Shown: positions 9,010 to 17,073 of the stretch, one piece after another | How positions within the stretch are numbered: position 1 is the stretch's first letter | How the letters are laid out: the number at the start of each line of letters is the position of its first letter | DNA from: Streptococcus vestibularis ATCC 49124 | GTDB taxonomy: Bacteria > Bacillota > Bacilli > Lactobacillales > Streptococcaceae | Assembly (NCBI RefSeq): GCF_000188295.1 | Contig: NZ_GL831112.1 | Coordinates: 1,544,033-1,608,032 of the forward strand | Reading direction: 5' to 3' | DNA length: 64,000 nucleotides | Translations under genes and position numbers: made by a program | Notes under the pieces: model-generated | The model's database searches: none | Seen by the model: the letters and a program-made list of their open reading frames with translations, nothing else | Told to the model about the DNA's origin: nothing

Positions 9010-10431
9010 TTAGAGAACAGCCATGCTAATGAAATTAAGGATAAACAAGATATCCAAAATCCACATGACAAGATGAACATCTTTTGCTTGACCTTTGATA
9101 ATTTTGACCAAAGTGTAAGTAAGGAAACCAGCTGCAATACCGTAGGTAATGCTATATGAGAATCCCATAAAAATAGAAGTGAAAAAGGCAGGAATCGCTT
9201 CAGACAAATCTTCCCAATCCACACCCTTAAGGTTAGAGAGCATCATAACACCTACAATGATAAGAATAGGTGCAGTTGCTGCACTAGGAACAATTGAGAC
9301 AAGTGGGCTAAAGAAACTTGAAATCGCAAAGAGTGCTGCAACCACAAGAGCTGTCAAACCAGTACGTCCACCAGCACCAATACCTGCTGCAGATTCAATG
9401 TAAGTTGTAACGTTTGAAGTCCCGGCAATGGCACCAATACTTGTACCAACGAGGTCAGAGTAAAGGGCACGGTCAAGAGCTTTAGATTCATTGTTATCAC
9501 CTGTTGAAGCGATGATACCAACCTTCTCACCAGTACCAATCAAAGTACCGATAGTATCAAAGATATCAGTTAATGAGAAGGCAAGAATAGCCATAAAGAC
9601 ACCTGGCAAACGTGACACGTCTGAGAAGAGAGAACCCAAACCTTTAGAACCCAGAGCTACACCAAAGACTTGCCCCAAATCCTTAATAGAAGCAGTCAAA
9701 CTAGCAGCATGCCAGTCAATACTACCAAGGTCAACTACACCAGCAAAAATTGCGATAACAGTTGTTACAACAATTGAAAGGAGGACACCTCCACGAATTC
9801 CCTTAACAATAAAGAAAATCGCAACTGCAAGCCCAATCAAACCTACAATAACAGTTGGATTATTGAAAGCTACCAAACCAGGTGTAGCAGCTGATGAAGC
9901 TGTAATTGAAGCTTGAGCCATATCAGCTCCCTTTCCGCTTACAGTATAAGTACCTGGATCAATTGCAAACTTCAAGAAACCTGCATTTTTAATACCTACA
10001 TAAGCAAGGAAAATACCAATACCTGCTGAAATGGCAGACTTAAGTGCTGTCGGAATAGATTCAATAATCATCTTACGTACTTTAGTAACTGTGATAATCA
10101 AAGAAATAACACCACACAAAAAGACCATAGCCAAGGCTTCTTGCCAAGTGTAGCCCAAAGAAAAGACCACTGTGTAGGTAAAGAAGGCATTGAGACCCAT
10201 ACCAGGCGCTTGAGCGTAAGGTAGGTTAGCATAAAACGCCATCATCAACGTTCCTGCAACCGCACCAATGATGGTAGCCAAGAACACACCTTGAGCAGGC
10301 ATGCCAGTCTGGGCTAACATAGATGGGTTGACAAAGAGGATATAAGACATGGCAAAGAAGGTTGTCAAACCTGCTGTAACCTCTGTACGAACATCAGTAC
10401 CATGCTCTTTTAATTTGAAAAACTTTTCCAT
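9010..10431 (-). CDS. NCS2/AzgA-type guanine/hypoxanthine permease
   Basis: The 473-residue protein is an integral membrane nucleobase:cation symporter of the AzgA/PbuG/PbuO branch. It begins with a cytosolic stretch (KLKEHGTDVRTEVTAGLTTF), and about 12-14 hydrophobic segments follow. Family markers are FFAMSYILFVNPSML, YANLPYAQAPGMGLNAFFTY, FDTIGTLIGTG and TSNVTTYIESAAGI. Members take up guanine, hypoxanthine or adenine; which one applies here cannot be read from sequence. It is a single-gene unit with its own terminator. The 200-base leader contains a perfect PurBox and hairpins, suggesting purine-responsive control. Confidence 0.88.
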   Translation of the reverse strand: MEKFFKLKEHGTDVRTEVTAGLTTFFAMSYILFVNPSMLAQTGMPAQGVFLATIIGAVAGTLMMAFYANLPYAQAPGMGLNAFFTYTVVFSLGYTWQEALAMVFLCGVISLIITVTKVRKMIIESIPTALKSAISAGIGIFLAYVGIKNAGFLKFAIDPGTYTVSGKGADMAQASITASSAATPGLVAFNNPTVIVGLIGLAVAIFFIVKGIRGGVLLSIVVTTVIAIFAGVVDLGSIDWHAASLTASIKDLGQVFGVALGSKGLGSLFSDVSRLPGVFMAILAFSLTDIFDTIGTLIGTGEKVGIIASTGDNNESKALDRALYSDLVGTSIGAIAGTSNVTTYIESAAGIGAGGRTGLTALVVAALFAISSFFSPLVSIVPSAATAPILIIVGVMMLSNLKGVDWEDLSEAIPAFFTSIFMGFSYSITYGIAAGFLTYTLVKIIKGQAKDVHLVMWILDILFILNFISMAVL

Positions 10432-10459
10432 GAAAGTTTATACTCCTTAATAAAAAATT

Positions 10460-10520
10460 GTCAAAATCCGAATGATATCGGAACATTCTCACGTAGAATG
10501 CTACATCACCATTCTACATG
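10460..10520 (-). promoter_or_regulatory. Structured leader of the purine permease gene
   Basis: An 8-base inverted repeat (GTAGAATG at 10493-10500 and CATTCTAC at 10510-10517) is followed towards the gene by a smaller stem (TCCGA with TCGGA) and a T-rich stretch. CACCAT (10507-10512) can also pair with ATGGTG further upstream in the leader, giving a mutually exclusive fold. It does not match the purine riboswitch core as I know it. A transcriptional or translational attenuator is possible but unproven. Confidence 0.35.
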
Positions 10521-10567
10521 AAATCATTTGATGGTGCAAGGTTTATTTTCTGATAGTTTTATCGCTA

Positions 10568-10580
10568 AAAACCGAACATT
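10568..10580 (+). promoter_or_regulatory. PurBox (PurR operator) between the permease and HAD genes
   Basis: AAAACCGAACATT matches the Gram-positive PurBox consensus AWWWCCGAACWWT at every position. It lies about 137 bases upstream of the permease and 58-70 bases before the predicted start of the divergent HAD gene transcript. In lactococci and streptococci PurR is an activator that works from this distance. A weaker copy (AAATCCGAATGAT) is seen near 10464. Confidence 0.6.
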
Positions 10581-10622
10581 CCACCACCGACCTGGGTCAA
10601 ACCCCAACAAAGAACTGATTTC

Positions 10623-10631
10623 TGTTATAAT
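10623..10631 (+). promoter_or_regulatory. Extended -10 promoter giving a leaderless HAD gene mRNA
   Basis: TGTTATAATAGAAACATG: TG-T-TATAAT followed by six bases and the ATG of the HAD gene. No Shine-Dalgarno sequence exists. The arrangement is nearly identical to that of tsaE. Confidence 0.6.
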
Positions 10632-10637
10632 AGAAAC

Positions 10638-11450
10638 ATGACAAAAAAATTGATTGCACTAGATCTCGATGGAACGCTTTTGCGACCAGATGGAACTATT
10701 TCAGAATTTACAAAAACAACTATTAAAGATGTACAAAACAAAGGTCATCAAGTCGTTATCGCTACCGGTCGTCCTTACCGTATGGCTATTGATCATTACA
10801 AAACATTAGGCTTAGAGACACCGCTCATTACCTTTAATGGCTCCTTGACCAATCTCCCAGACCGAGAATGGGCTTACGAGCACTCGGTCAAGTTGGACAA
10901 AAAATACCTAGTTAACCTCTTACAACGACACGATGAGTTAGAGATGGATTTTCTTGCTAGTGAATACCGCAAGCACTTTTATATCACTATGGAGCACCCA
11001 GAGCGTATTCAACCACAACTCTTTGGGGTTGATAAAATCATTGAGGCTATGCGTTTAGAGCCAGCTAAAATCACACGCAATCCTAACGCTCTTCTTATGC
11101 AGACCCGTCACGAAGACAAGTACCAACTAGCCAGAGATATTAAGAAAGATTTCAAAGAAGAAATTGAGGTTGATTCTTGGGGTGGACCACTTAATATCTT
11201 GGAGTTTTCACCTAAAGGAATTAATAAAGCTTATGCCCTGAACTACCTACTCAAAGCCATGCGAAAATCTCCAGATGATTTGATTGCCTTTGGGGACGAA
11301 CACAATGATACAGAGATGTTGGAGCTTGCCAAGACTGGCTATGCCATGAAAAATGCCAGTTCTGTCCTTCTCCCCCACGCTAACGAACAAATTAAGTGGA
11401 CTAATGAGGAAGACGGCGTTGCCCGTAAACTTCAGGAACTACTTTTATAA
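10638..11450 (+). CDS. Cof-type HAD-superfamily phosphatase
   Basis: The 270-residue protein is a type-IIB HAD hydrolase (Cof/YidA group), which dephosphorylates small sugar phosphates or flavin/nucleotide phosphates. The catalytic motif I is DLDGTLL (Asp8 and Asp10), motif II is VIATGRP near residue 39, the motif III lysine is within SPKGINKAYAL near 197, and motif IV is AFGDEHNDTEML near 214. Length and motif spacing are normal. It is transcribed alone, apparently leaderless, divergent from the purine permease and sharing a PurBox-bearing region with it. The substrate is not predictable. Confidence 0.88.
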   Translation: MTKKLIALDLDGTLLRPDGTISEFTKTTIKDVQNKGHQVVIATGRPYRMAIDHYKTLGLETPLITFNGSLTNLPDREWAYEHSVKLDKKYLVNLLQRHDELEMDFLASEYRKHFYITMEHPERIQPQLFGVDKIIEAMRLEPAKITRNPNALLMQTRHEDKYQLARDIKKDFKEEIEVDSWGGPLNILEFSPKGINKAYALNYLLKAMRKSPDDLIAFGDEHNDTEMLELAKTGYAMKNASSVLLPHANEQIKWTNEEDGVARKLQELLL

Positions 11451-11455
11451 ACAGG

Positions 11456-11487
11456 AAAAGACACTGAAGAATTCTTCGGTGTCTTTT
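11456..11487. terminator. Bidirectional terminator between convergent genes
   Basis: AAAAGACACTGAAG and TCTTCGGTGTCTTTT form a 14-base stem with a short loop (one G-T pair). It separates the HAD gene (plus) from the cyclase-family gene (minus) and has A/T runs on both sides. Confidence 0.8.
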
Positions 11488-11494
11488 CTTCTGA

Positions 11495-12226
11495 TTAAGG
11501 TAAAATAGCTACTGCACGCACTGGGGAACCTGTCGCCTTGTCCCAGTGAGGAAATGCAATTGAAATCAAAGCACCAACGGCTGGAACTTGATCTAATTGA
11601 TTCAGGACCTCTACTTGATAAATGTCTTGATCCAAGAGATAGTATTCGTTAACCAATCCATGTTCTGCTGCCGGAATACCGGCATCTGTATCAAAGGTTT
11701 CATGACCTACTGCTTTGACATGGCGTTCATGAATCAAGAATTCTAGGGCTTCACGGCTCCAACCTGGACTTTGCTGAACCCCATTGTCATCCAGGTTACG
11801 CATAGCATCTTGACTTGGCCAACGTTTTGACCAATCACTACGGAAAGCGACAAAGGCCCCTTCGGTAATTTGTCCATGTTCTGCTTCAAAGTCTAAGATA
11901 TCTTGTTTGCTCAAGATAAAGTTTGGATTAGCAGCAACTTCTTTAGACTTGTCGATAACATAAAGTGGCAGGAGAAGGTCTTTAATGTCAATCTCATCCA
12001 ACCAACGACCACCTTCTACAAAGTGAATCGGTGCATCGATATGGGTTCCGTATTGACCAACTACTGTAAATTTTTGAACATGGAAACCATCTTTTAATGT
12101 GAAAAGGTCTTCTTGTTTCAAAGCTGGAAGAGCCGGAAAGTGTGGGCTTTCCGCATTAATCTTGTGGGTCAAGTCTACCCACTTTTTAGTTTGCAATTCA
12201 TTGTAAATACTTAGTAAATCTGACAT
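11495..12226 (-). CDS. Cyclase-family (kynurenine formamidase-like) hydrolase
   Basis: The 243-residue protein belongs to the Cyclase/KynB fold of metal-dependent amidohydrolases. The metal-binding signature is YGTHIDAPIHFVEGGRW near residue 58 (HxD...H). A second conserved block, GHETFDTDAGIP, lies near residue 174. Known relatives open N-formylkynurenine or cyclic imides/esters. Streptococci lack a full kynurenine pathway, so that exact role is unlikely. A well-placed AGGAGG precedes the start. A promoter at 12278-12306 and a LysR-type palindrome further upstream suggest regulated expression. Confidence 0.8.
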   Translation of the reverse strand: MSDLLSIYNELQTKKWVDLTHKINAESPHFPALPALKQEDLFTLKDGFHVQKFTVVGQYGTHIDAPIHFVEGGRWLDEIDIKDLLLPLYVIDKSKEVAANPNFILSKQDILDFEAEHGQITEGAFVAFRSDWSKRWPSQDAMRNLDDNGVQQSPGWSREALEFLIHERHVKAVGHETFDTDAGIPAAEHGLVNEYYLLDQDIYQVEVLNQLDQVPAVGALISIAFPHWDKATGSPVRAVAILP

Positions 12227-12277
12227 AAGGAGGTCCTCTTTTCTTATAGATTTAACATTAAATAGTTAATTGGAGCT

Positions 12278-12306
12278 ATTATATCAGTCACAAGCAGACG
12301 TTACAA
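12278..12306 (-). promoter_or_regulatory. Promoter of the cyclase-family gene
   Basis: On the minus strand TTGTAA (12301-12306), a 17-base spacer and TATAAT (12278-12283) are seen, with the start codon about 45 bases downstream of the predicted transcription start. Confidence 0.55.
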
Positions 12307-12348
12307 GCGTTTATTGTTATTTTGCATAATCCCATTTCCTCTATTTAA

Positions 12349-12367
12349 ATATAGTTATTAACTATAT
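12349..12367. promoter_or_regulatory. Met-box-like palindrome (LysR-type regulator site)
   Basis: ATATAGTTA-T-TAACTATAT is a perfect palindrome. It resembles the streptococcal Met box TATAGTTTNAAACTATA bound by the MetR/MtaR LysR-type regulator, and the site before metQ in this same window. It lies 43 bases upstream of the cyclase gene -35 and about 85 bases before the man-operon promoter. Confidence 0.5.
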
Positions 12368-12443
12368 ATGATTGTTTTTAGCCTGATTTAAAATAAAAAT
12401 TGGAAGTTTTTGAAGTTTTTTGGTACTTTTTGCGCAAAACTTA

Positions 12444-12472
12444 TTGACATAGTAATGAAAGCGTTTTATAAT
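12444..12472 (+). promoter_or_regulatory. Promoter of the first mannose-PTS operon with overlapping cre site
   Basis: TTGACA (12444-12449) and TATAAT (12467-12472) are perfect and 17 bases apart. TGAAAGCGTTTTAT (12456-12469) in the spacer matches the catabolite-response element consensus TGWNANCGNTNWCA except at the last two bases, so CcpA binding would block polymerase. A leader of about 115 bases follows. Confidence 0.75.
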
Positions 12473-12594
12473 TAATCTGTTCTAATTTCGAAGGTTTAAA
12501 AAATATTGTTGTCATTTTCATGCTGAGGGATGGTAATACCAATAATTATTTTTCTATTCCTAAGAAACATTATATTAAAGGAGGAAGAACACTA

Positions 12595-13602
12595 ATGGGT
12601 ATCGGTATTATTATTGCTAGCCATGGTAAATTCGCTGAAGGTATTCACCAATCAGGTTCTATGATTTTTGGTGAACAAGAGAAAGTTCAAGTCGTTACTT
12701 TCATGCCAAATGAAGGTCCTGACGACTTGTACGCTCACTTCAAAGATGCCATCGCTCAATTTGACACAGACGACGAAATTCTAGTCCTTGCAGACCTTTG
12801 GTCTGGGTCACCATTTAATCAGGCAAGCCGAATTAAGGAAGAAAATCCTGATCGCAAGATGGTTATCGTAACAGGGCTCAACTTGCCAATGCTTATCCAA
12901 GCATATACGGAACGTATGGTAGCTCCTGATGCAAGCGTTGAGGAGGTTGTCGCAAATATTTATAAGGAAACTAAAGAAGGTGTTAAAGTCCTTCCAGACG
13001 GCCTCATTCCTGAAGAAGACGCCAAATCAACTGACGCTAAACCTTCTATTCCTAAAGGCACTATTCCTGAAGGAACAGTTCTTGGTGATGGCAAAATCAA
13101 ATACGTTTTGGCTCGTGTTGACACACGTCTCCTCCACGGTCAGGTCGCAACTGGTTGGACTCACTCAACTCACCCAGACCGTATCATCGTTGTTTCAGAC
13201 ACTGTTTGTCATGATAAACTTCGTACAAACATGATTAAACAAGCTGCTCCATCTGGTGTTCAAGTTCACGTTATCCCAATTAAAAACATGGTTAAAGCAA
13301 ACAATGACCCACGTTTTGGCGATACACGCGCTATGCTTCTCTTTGAATCTGTTGAAGATGCTCTTGCTGCTGTTAAAGCTGGTGTTGACGTTACAGAAAT
13401 CAACCTTGGTTCTTCAGCTTATAAGGAAGGAAAAGTCAACGTTACTAAGGCTCTTTCATTTGACCAAACAGATGTGGATGCTATCAAAGAATTGCAATCA
13501 TTGGGTGTCAAATTTGACGTCCGCGGGGTACCAAGTGATAGCCCAACAAACGTTGATGCCTTGATTAAGTCAGCTGAAACTAAATTAGCAGAGAAGAAAT
13601 AA
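12595..13602 (+). CDS. Mannose-family PTS enzyme IIAB (first copy)
   Basis: Cytosolic phosphotransfer protein that passes phosphate from HPr to incoming sugar. The start is the ATG at 12595 (AAAGGAGG nine bases upstream), giving 335 residues; an in-frame upstream ATG lacks a ribosome-binding site. The IIA domain (1-140) carries the phosphorylated His10 in [14 protein letters not shown] Pro/Lys-rich linker (about 145-170) joins the IIB domain, whose active His is in [14 protein letters not shown] near residue 190. It is first of four genes (IIAB-IIC-IID-ManO) and closely matches the second copy at 16014. S. salivarius is known biochemically to make a heavy and a light IIAB-Man; two such loci are consistent with that, but the link is inference. 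Confidence 0.92.
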   Translation: MGIGIIIASHGKFAEGIHQSGSMIFGEQEKVQVVTFMPNEGPDDLYAHFKDAIAQFDTDDEILVLADLWSGSPFNQASRIKEENPDRKMVIVTGLNLPMLIQAYTERMVAPDASVEEVVANIYKETKEGVKVLPDGLIPEEDAKSTDAKPSIPKGTIPEGTVLGDGKIKYVLARVDTRLLHGQVATGWTHSTHPDRIIVVSDTVCHDKLRTNMIKQAAPSGVQVHVIPIKNMVKANNDPRFGDTRAMLLFESVEDALAAVKAGVDVTEINLGSSAYKEGKVNVTKALSFDQTDVDAIKELQSLGVKFDVRGVPSDSPTNVDALIKSAETKLAEKK

Positions 13603-13619
13603 TTTTGGAGGATACATAA

Positions 13620-14420
13620 ATGAGTTTAGTACAAATTATTTTAGTCGTAATTGTTGCTTTCATCATTGGTTGTAGCTCAGTTAACGACCAAATCGAAACT
13701 TACCAACCAGTTGTGGCCTGTTCCCTTATTGGTTTGGTTACTGGCCACCTCGAACTCGGCGTTATGTTGGGTGGTAGCTTGCAGTTGATCACTATGGGAT
13801 GGGCTAACGTTGGTGCTGCCATGGCACCAGACGCTTCACTTGCCGCAGTAGCTTCTACCATTATCCTTATCTTGGGCGGTCAAGGAGCTAAAGGGATTGG
13901 TCCAGCCATCGCCCTTGCAGTTCCATTGGCTGTTGCCGGTCTTGCCTTGACAATGTTTGTCCGTACTGCTACAGTCTTCATCGCTCACGCTATGGATAGT
14001 CGTGCTGAAGCAGCTGATATTGCTGGAATTGAAAGATGGCACTTTATTGGTATGGCCCTCCAAGGTCTCCGTGTTGCTATCCCTGCCCTCCTCTTGCTCT
14101 TGATTCCTGCACACATCGTCCAAACGGGTCTTGAAGCTATGCCTGAATGGTTAACATCAGGGATGACAATCGGTGGTGGTATGGTTGTAGCCGTTGGTTA
14201 TGCCATGGTTATCAACATGATGTCTAGTCGTGAAGTTTGGCCATTCTTCTTCCTTGGTTTTGCTTTGGCTGCTCTCAAAGAATTAACCTTAATTAGCTTG
14301 GGCGTTATCGGTCTCTGTCTTGCCGTGATGTACCTTGCGCTCGAAGCTAGTGGTTCAAATGGTTCTTCAAATGATGGAGGATCAGGTGATCCCCTCGGTG
14401 AAATTCTGGAAGACTTTTAA
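13620..14420 (+). CDS. Mannose-family PTS enzyme IIC (first copy)
   Basis: The 266-residue integral membrane protein forms the sugar channel together with IID. It starts MSLVQIILVVIVAFIIG and has about six to eight hydrophobic segments. Family blocks include the stretch GVMLGGSLQLITMGWANVGA near residue 44, APDASLAAVASTI, and GMTIGGGMVVAVGYAMVINM near residue 180. The C-terminus is a Gly/Ser-rich tail ending in DPLGEILEDF, also present in the second copy. It follows IIAB by 17 bases with a good GGAGG. Substrate class (mannose/glucose/fructose/2-deoxyglucose) is inferred from the family. Confidence 0.92.
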   Translation: MSLVQIILVVIVAFIIGCSSVNDQIETYQPVVACSLIGLVTGHLELGVMLGGSLQLITMGWANVGAAMAPDASLAAVASTIILILGGQGAKGIGPAIALAVPLAVAGLALTMFVRTATVFIAHAMDSRAEAADIAGIERWHFIGMALQGLRVAIPALLLLLIPAHIVQTGLEAMPEWLTSGMTIGGGMVVAVGYAMVINMMSSREVWPFFFLGFALAALKELTLISLGVIGLCLAVMYLALEASGSNGSSNDGGSGDPLGEILEDF

Positions 14421-14435
14421 TTAGGAGGAAAGAAA

Positions 14436-15350
14436 ATGGCTGATTCAAAAATTAAATTAACAAAAGCAGATCGTTTTAAAGCTTTCTTGCGCTCATACTT
14501 TCTTTTAGCTTCATTCAACTATGAACGTATGCAAAATGGTGGTGTGGCTTACACCCTTATTCCTGCAATCAAAAAACTTTATCAATCAAAAGAAGAACGT
14601 GCAGCTGCCCTTAAACGTCACTTGGAATTCTTCAATACACAACCATTCATGGCCAACCCAATCTTTGGGGTTACACTTGCCTTGGAAGAAGAACGTGCCA
14701 ACGGCGCTGACATTGACGATGCTGCTATCTCAGGGGTTAAGGTCGGTATGATGGGACCTCTTGCAGGTGCCGGTGACCCTCTCTTCTGGTTTACCCTTCG
14801 TCCAATCTTCCTCTCACTCGGAGCAGGCTTGGCTGTTTCAGGTAACATCATGGGCCCAATCGTTTTCTTCGTTCTTTGGAACGTTATGGTAGCTGCCGTT
14901 AAGTGGTATACTCAAGAATTCGGCTATCGTGCTGGTACTGCGATTACGGACGACTTGTCAGGTAACCTCCTTCAACAAGTCACTCGTGGAGCTTCAATGA
15001 TGGGGATGTTCGTTATCGGTTCTCTTATTCAACGTTGGGTAAGCATCACCTTTACACCAGTTGTTTCTACTGTTAAACAACAAGATGAAGCATTCATTCA
15101 TTGGGATAAACTACCAAAAGGGATTGCCGGTGTCAAAGAAGCCTTTCTTCAACAAGCTGCTGGTAAATCACTTGAAGCTAACAAGGTAACAACCTTGCAA
15201 GATAACTTAAACCAATTGATTCCTGGTTTGGCTGCCCTTGGATTGACTTTCCTTTGTATGTATCTTCTTAAGAGAAAAGTTTCTCCAATCATCATCATCT
15301 TGGGTATCTTTGTCCTTGCTATCTTGCTCCACATCATTGGTCTACTTTAA
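14436..15350 (+). CDS. Mannose-family PTS enzyme IID (first copy)
   Basis: The 304-residue IID partner contains the typical cytosolic first part (SFNYERMQNGGVAYTLIPAIKKLY near residue 27, LKRHLEFFNTQPFMANPI near 60). The membrane core has GVKVGMMGPLAGAGDPLFWFTLRPI near 105, and the last hydrophobic segments follow a charged loop (210-255). It follows IIC by 15 bases with AGGAGG and precedes manO by 12 bases. The loop after residue 205 is the most diverged part relative to the second copy (QDEAFIHWDKLPKG versus KGAYIEWPKGN). Docking of class IIa bacteriocins on Man-PTS is known in relatives. Confidence 0.92.
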   Translation: MADSKIKLTKADRFKAFLRSYFLLASFNYERMQNGGVAYTLIPAIKKLYQSKEERAAALKRHLEFFNTQPFMANPIFGVTLALEEERANGADIDDAAISGVKVGMMGPLAGAGDPLFWFTLRPIFLSLGAGLAVSGNIMGPIVFFVLWNVMVAAVKWYTQEFGYRAGTAITDDLSGNLLQQVTRGASMMGMFVIGSLIQRWVSITFTPVVSTVKQQDEAFIHWDKLPKGIAGVKEAFLQQAAGKSLEANKVTTLQDNLNQLIPGLAALGLTFLCMYLLKRKVSPIIIILGIFVLAILLHIIGLL

Positions 15351-15362
15351 TCGGAGCAAATC

Positions 15363-15749
15363 ATGGTTAAATCACTCAATATGGAAATGGCTCACACAAC
15401 TAAGGGAACTTGGTTCCGTGAAGGGCCAATTTACGGAAATATCATGGTTGGAGATAAGGCTTTCGAGTTTTACAATGACACAAAACTACAAGACTATATT
15501 CAGATTCCTTGGGATGAAATCACTTATGTGATTGCTGATGTTTACTTTGGCGGTAAAGTCATCCCACGCTTTGAAATCCGTACAAAGCAAAATGGACGTT
15601 TCCGTTTTGCCAGTCGAAAAAGCAGAACAACCTTAAAAGAAATTCAAAAAAGAATTCCACGTGAAAGCTTAAGAAAGGCTCCTAGCTTTCTAGTTGTTCT
15701 TAAGCAAGGCTTTAAAAATCTTTTCCGACACATTGTTAAGAAGAACTAG
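15363..15749 (+). CDS. manO: ManO-like DUF956 protein (first copy)
   Basis: The 128-residue cytosolic protein belongs to DUF956, found almost only at the end of mannose-PTS operons of streptococci and lactobacilli and called ManO in S. salivarius. The family stretch IQIPWDEITYVIADVYFGGKVIPRFEI lies near residue 45 in a PH-like beta-rich region, and the C-terminal 40 residues are basic. Function is not established; a regulatory role is suggested by its position. It is 12 bases after IID and so cotranscribed in this operon, unlike the second copy. Confidence 0.85.
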   Translation: MVKSLNMEMAHTTKGTWFREGPIYGNIMVGDKAFEFYNDTKLQDYIQIPWDEITYVIADVYFGGKVIPRFEIRTKQNGRFRFASRKSRTTLKEIQKRIPRESLRKAPSFLVVLKQGFKNLFRHIVKKN

Positions 15750-15763
15750 TCTTCGAATAGCAT

Positions 15764-15801
15764 AAAAAGATTATCAGATTTAATCATCTGATAATCTTTT
15801 T
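15764..15801 (+). terminator. Terminator of the first mannose-PTS operon
   Basis: AAAAAGATTATCAGAT and ATCTGATAATCTTTTT form a 16-base perfect stem around a 6-base loop, ending in a T run. It isolates the first man operon from the second. Confidence 0.88.
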
Positions 15802-15862
15802 ATAATTTTTCGCTCATTTCTGACAGCGATTAGTCTGTTTTACATTTTTGTTTCACTAGCTA

Positions 15863-15891
15863 TTGACATTTTAGTGGAAGCCTTTTAGAAT
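15863..15891 (+). promoter_or_regulatory. Promoter of the second mannose-PTS operon with degenerate cre
   Basis: TTGACA (15863-15868), 17 bases, TAGAAT (15886-15891). The position that is cre in the first operon reads TGGAAGCCTTTTAG (15875-15888) at the same offset from -35. The central CG of the cre core is replaced by CC, so CcpA binding should be weak or lost. Confidence 0.7.
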
Positions 15892-16013
15892 GTAATTGTT
15901 CTTGATTTCTTATGTTCAAAAAGATTGAGAGGCGCTTTTTTTGCCGTCTTAATGAAATCGGAGATAGTCTTTTTAAGCCTAGGAAAAAAATATTTTAAAG
16001 GAGGAGAACACGA

Positions 16014-17006
16014 ATGGGTATCGGTATTATTATCGCCAGCCATGGTAAGTTCGCTGAGGGAATCCACCAATCAGGATCTATGATTTTTGGAGACCAAGAG
16101 AAGGTTCAAGTCGTTACCTTTATGCCAAGTGAAGGTCCTGATGACCTTTACGCCCACTTCAACGATGCCATTGCACAATTCGATGCTGATGATGAAATTC
16201 TTGTTTTGGCTGACCTTTGGAGTGGTTCACCATTTAACCAAGCCAGCCGTATCGCTGGAGAAAATCCAGATCGCAAGATTGCCATCATCACAGGACTTAA
16301 CTTGCCAATGCTAATCCAAGCATACACAGAACGTATGATGGATGCTAACGCTACAGCGGAGCAAGTTGCTGGTAATATCATCAAGGAAGCTAAGGGTGGT
16401 ATTAAAGCACTTCCAGAGGAGCTTAATCCTGCGGAAGAAACTACAGCAGCACCTCAAGAAGCAGCAGCACCTCAAGGAGCTATCCCTGAAGGGACAGTTA
16501 TTGGAGATGGTAAGCTCAAGATTAACTTGGCACGTTTGGATACACGTCTTTTGCATGGTCAGGTTGCGACTAACTGGACACCTGCATCTAAAGCAGACCG
16601 CATCATTGTAGCATCAGATGATGTTGCTAAAGACGAATTGCGTAAAGAATTGATCAAACAAGCAGCACCAAATGGGGTTAAAGCAAACGTTGTTCCAATT
16701 CAAAAATTGATTGATGCTTCTAAGGACCCACGCTTTGGTAACACACACGCGCTTATCTTGTTCGAAACTGTTCAAGACGCACTTCGTGCTATCGAAGGTG
16801 GCGTGCCAATCAAAGAACTTAACGTTGGTTCTATGGCTCACTCAACTGGTAAAACAATGGTTAACAACGTTTTGTCTATGGACAAAGACGATGTTGCTTG
16901 CTTCGAAAAATTGCGTGACCTTGGCGTTGAATTCGACGTCCGTAAGGTTCCAAATGATTCTAAAAAAGATTTGTTTGACCTTATCAAAAAAGCTAACGTT
17001 CAATAA
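16014..17006 (+). CDS. manL: Mannose-family PTS enzyme IIAB (second copy, ManL)
   Basis: The 330-residue IIAB protein has IIA His10 ([13 protein letters not shown]) and IIB His in [14 protein letters not shown] near residue 185, joined by an Ala/Pro/Glu-rich linker (about residues 142-160) that differs from the first copy. The IIA domains of both copies are nearly identical, while the IIB halves diverge more. Predicted mass about 35 kDa fits the light IIAB-Man form of S. salivarius, so manL is used here; I am less sure which copy deserves the name. AAAGGAGG precedes the ATG. It heads the manLMN unit. Confidence 0.9.
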   Translation: MGIGIIIASHGKFAEGIHQSGSMIFGDQEKVQVVTFMPSEGPDDLYAHFNDAIAQFDADDEILVLADLWSGSPFNQASRIAGENPDRKIAIITGLNLPMLIQAYTERMMDANATAEQVAGNIIKEAKGGIKALPEELNPAEETTAAPQEAAAPQGAIPEGTVIGDGKLKINLARLDTRLLHGQVATNWTPASKADRIIVASDDVAKDELRKELIKQAAPNGVKANVVPIQKLIDASKDPRFGNTHALILFETVQDALRAIEGGVPIKELNVGSMAHSTGKTMVNNVLSMDKDDVACFEKLRDLGVEFDVRKVPNDSKKDLFDLIKKANVQ

Positions 17007-17073
17007 CCTTCATTCGGATAAATTAGTTGATAAACTCAGCTAATCACAACTCAATAGAAAAGGAATTATAACC

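Noticed and set aside
10432-10600. Guanine/adenine riboswitch before the purine permease
   Set aside because: The conserved purine-riboswitch junction sequences were not found on the minus strand.
12349-12367. Promoter or operator of the man operon
   Set aside because: The palindrome is 77 bases before the man -35 and resembles a Met box rather than a sugar regulator site; assignment to the cyclase gene side is more likely.
12520-12594. In-frame upstream start for the first IIAB gene
   Set aside because: The ATG at 12520 has no ribosome-binding sequence, whereas AAAGGAGG precedes the ATG at 12595, which matches the paralogue start.
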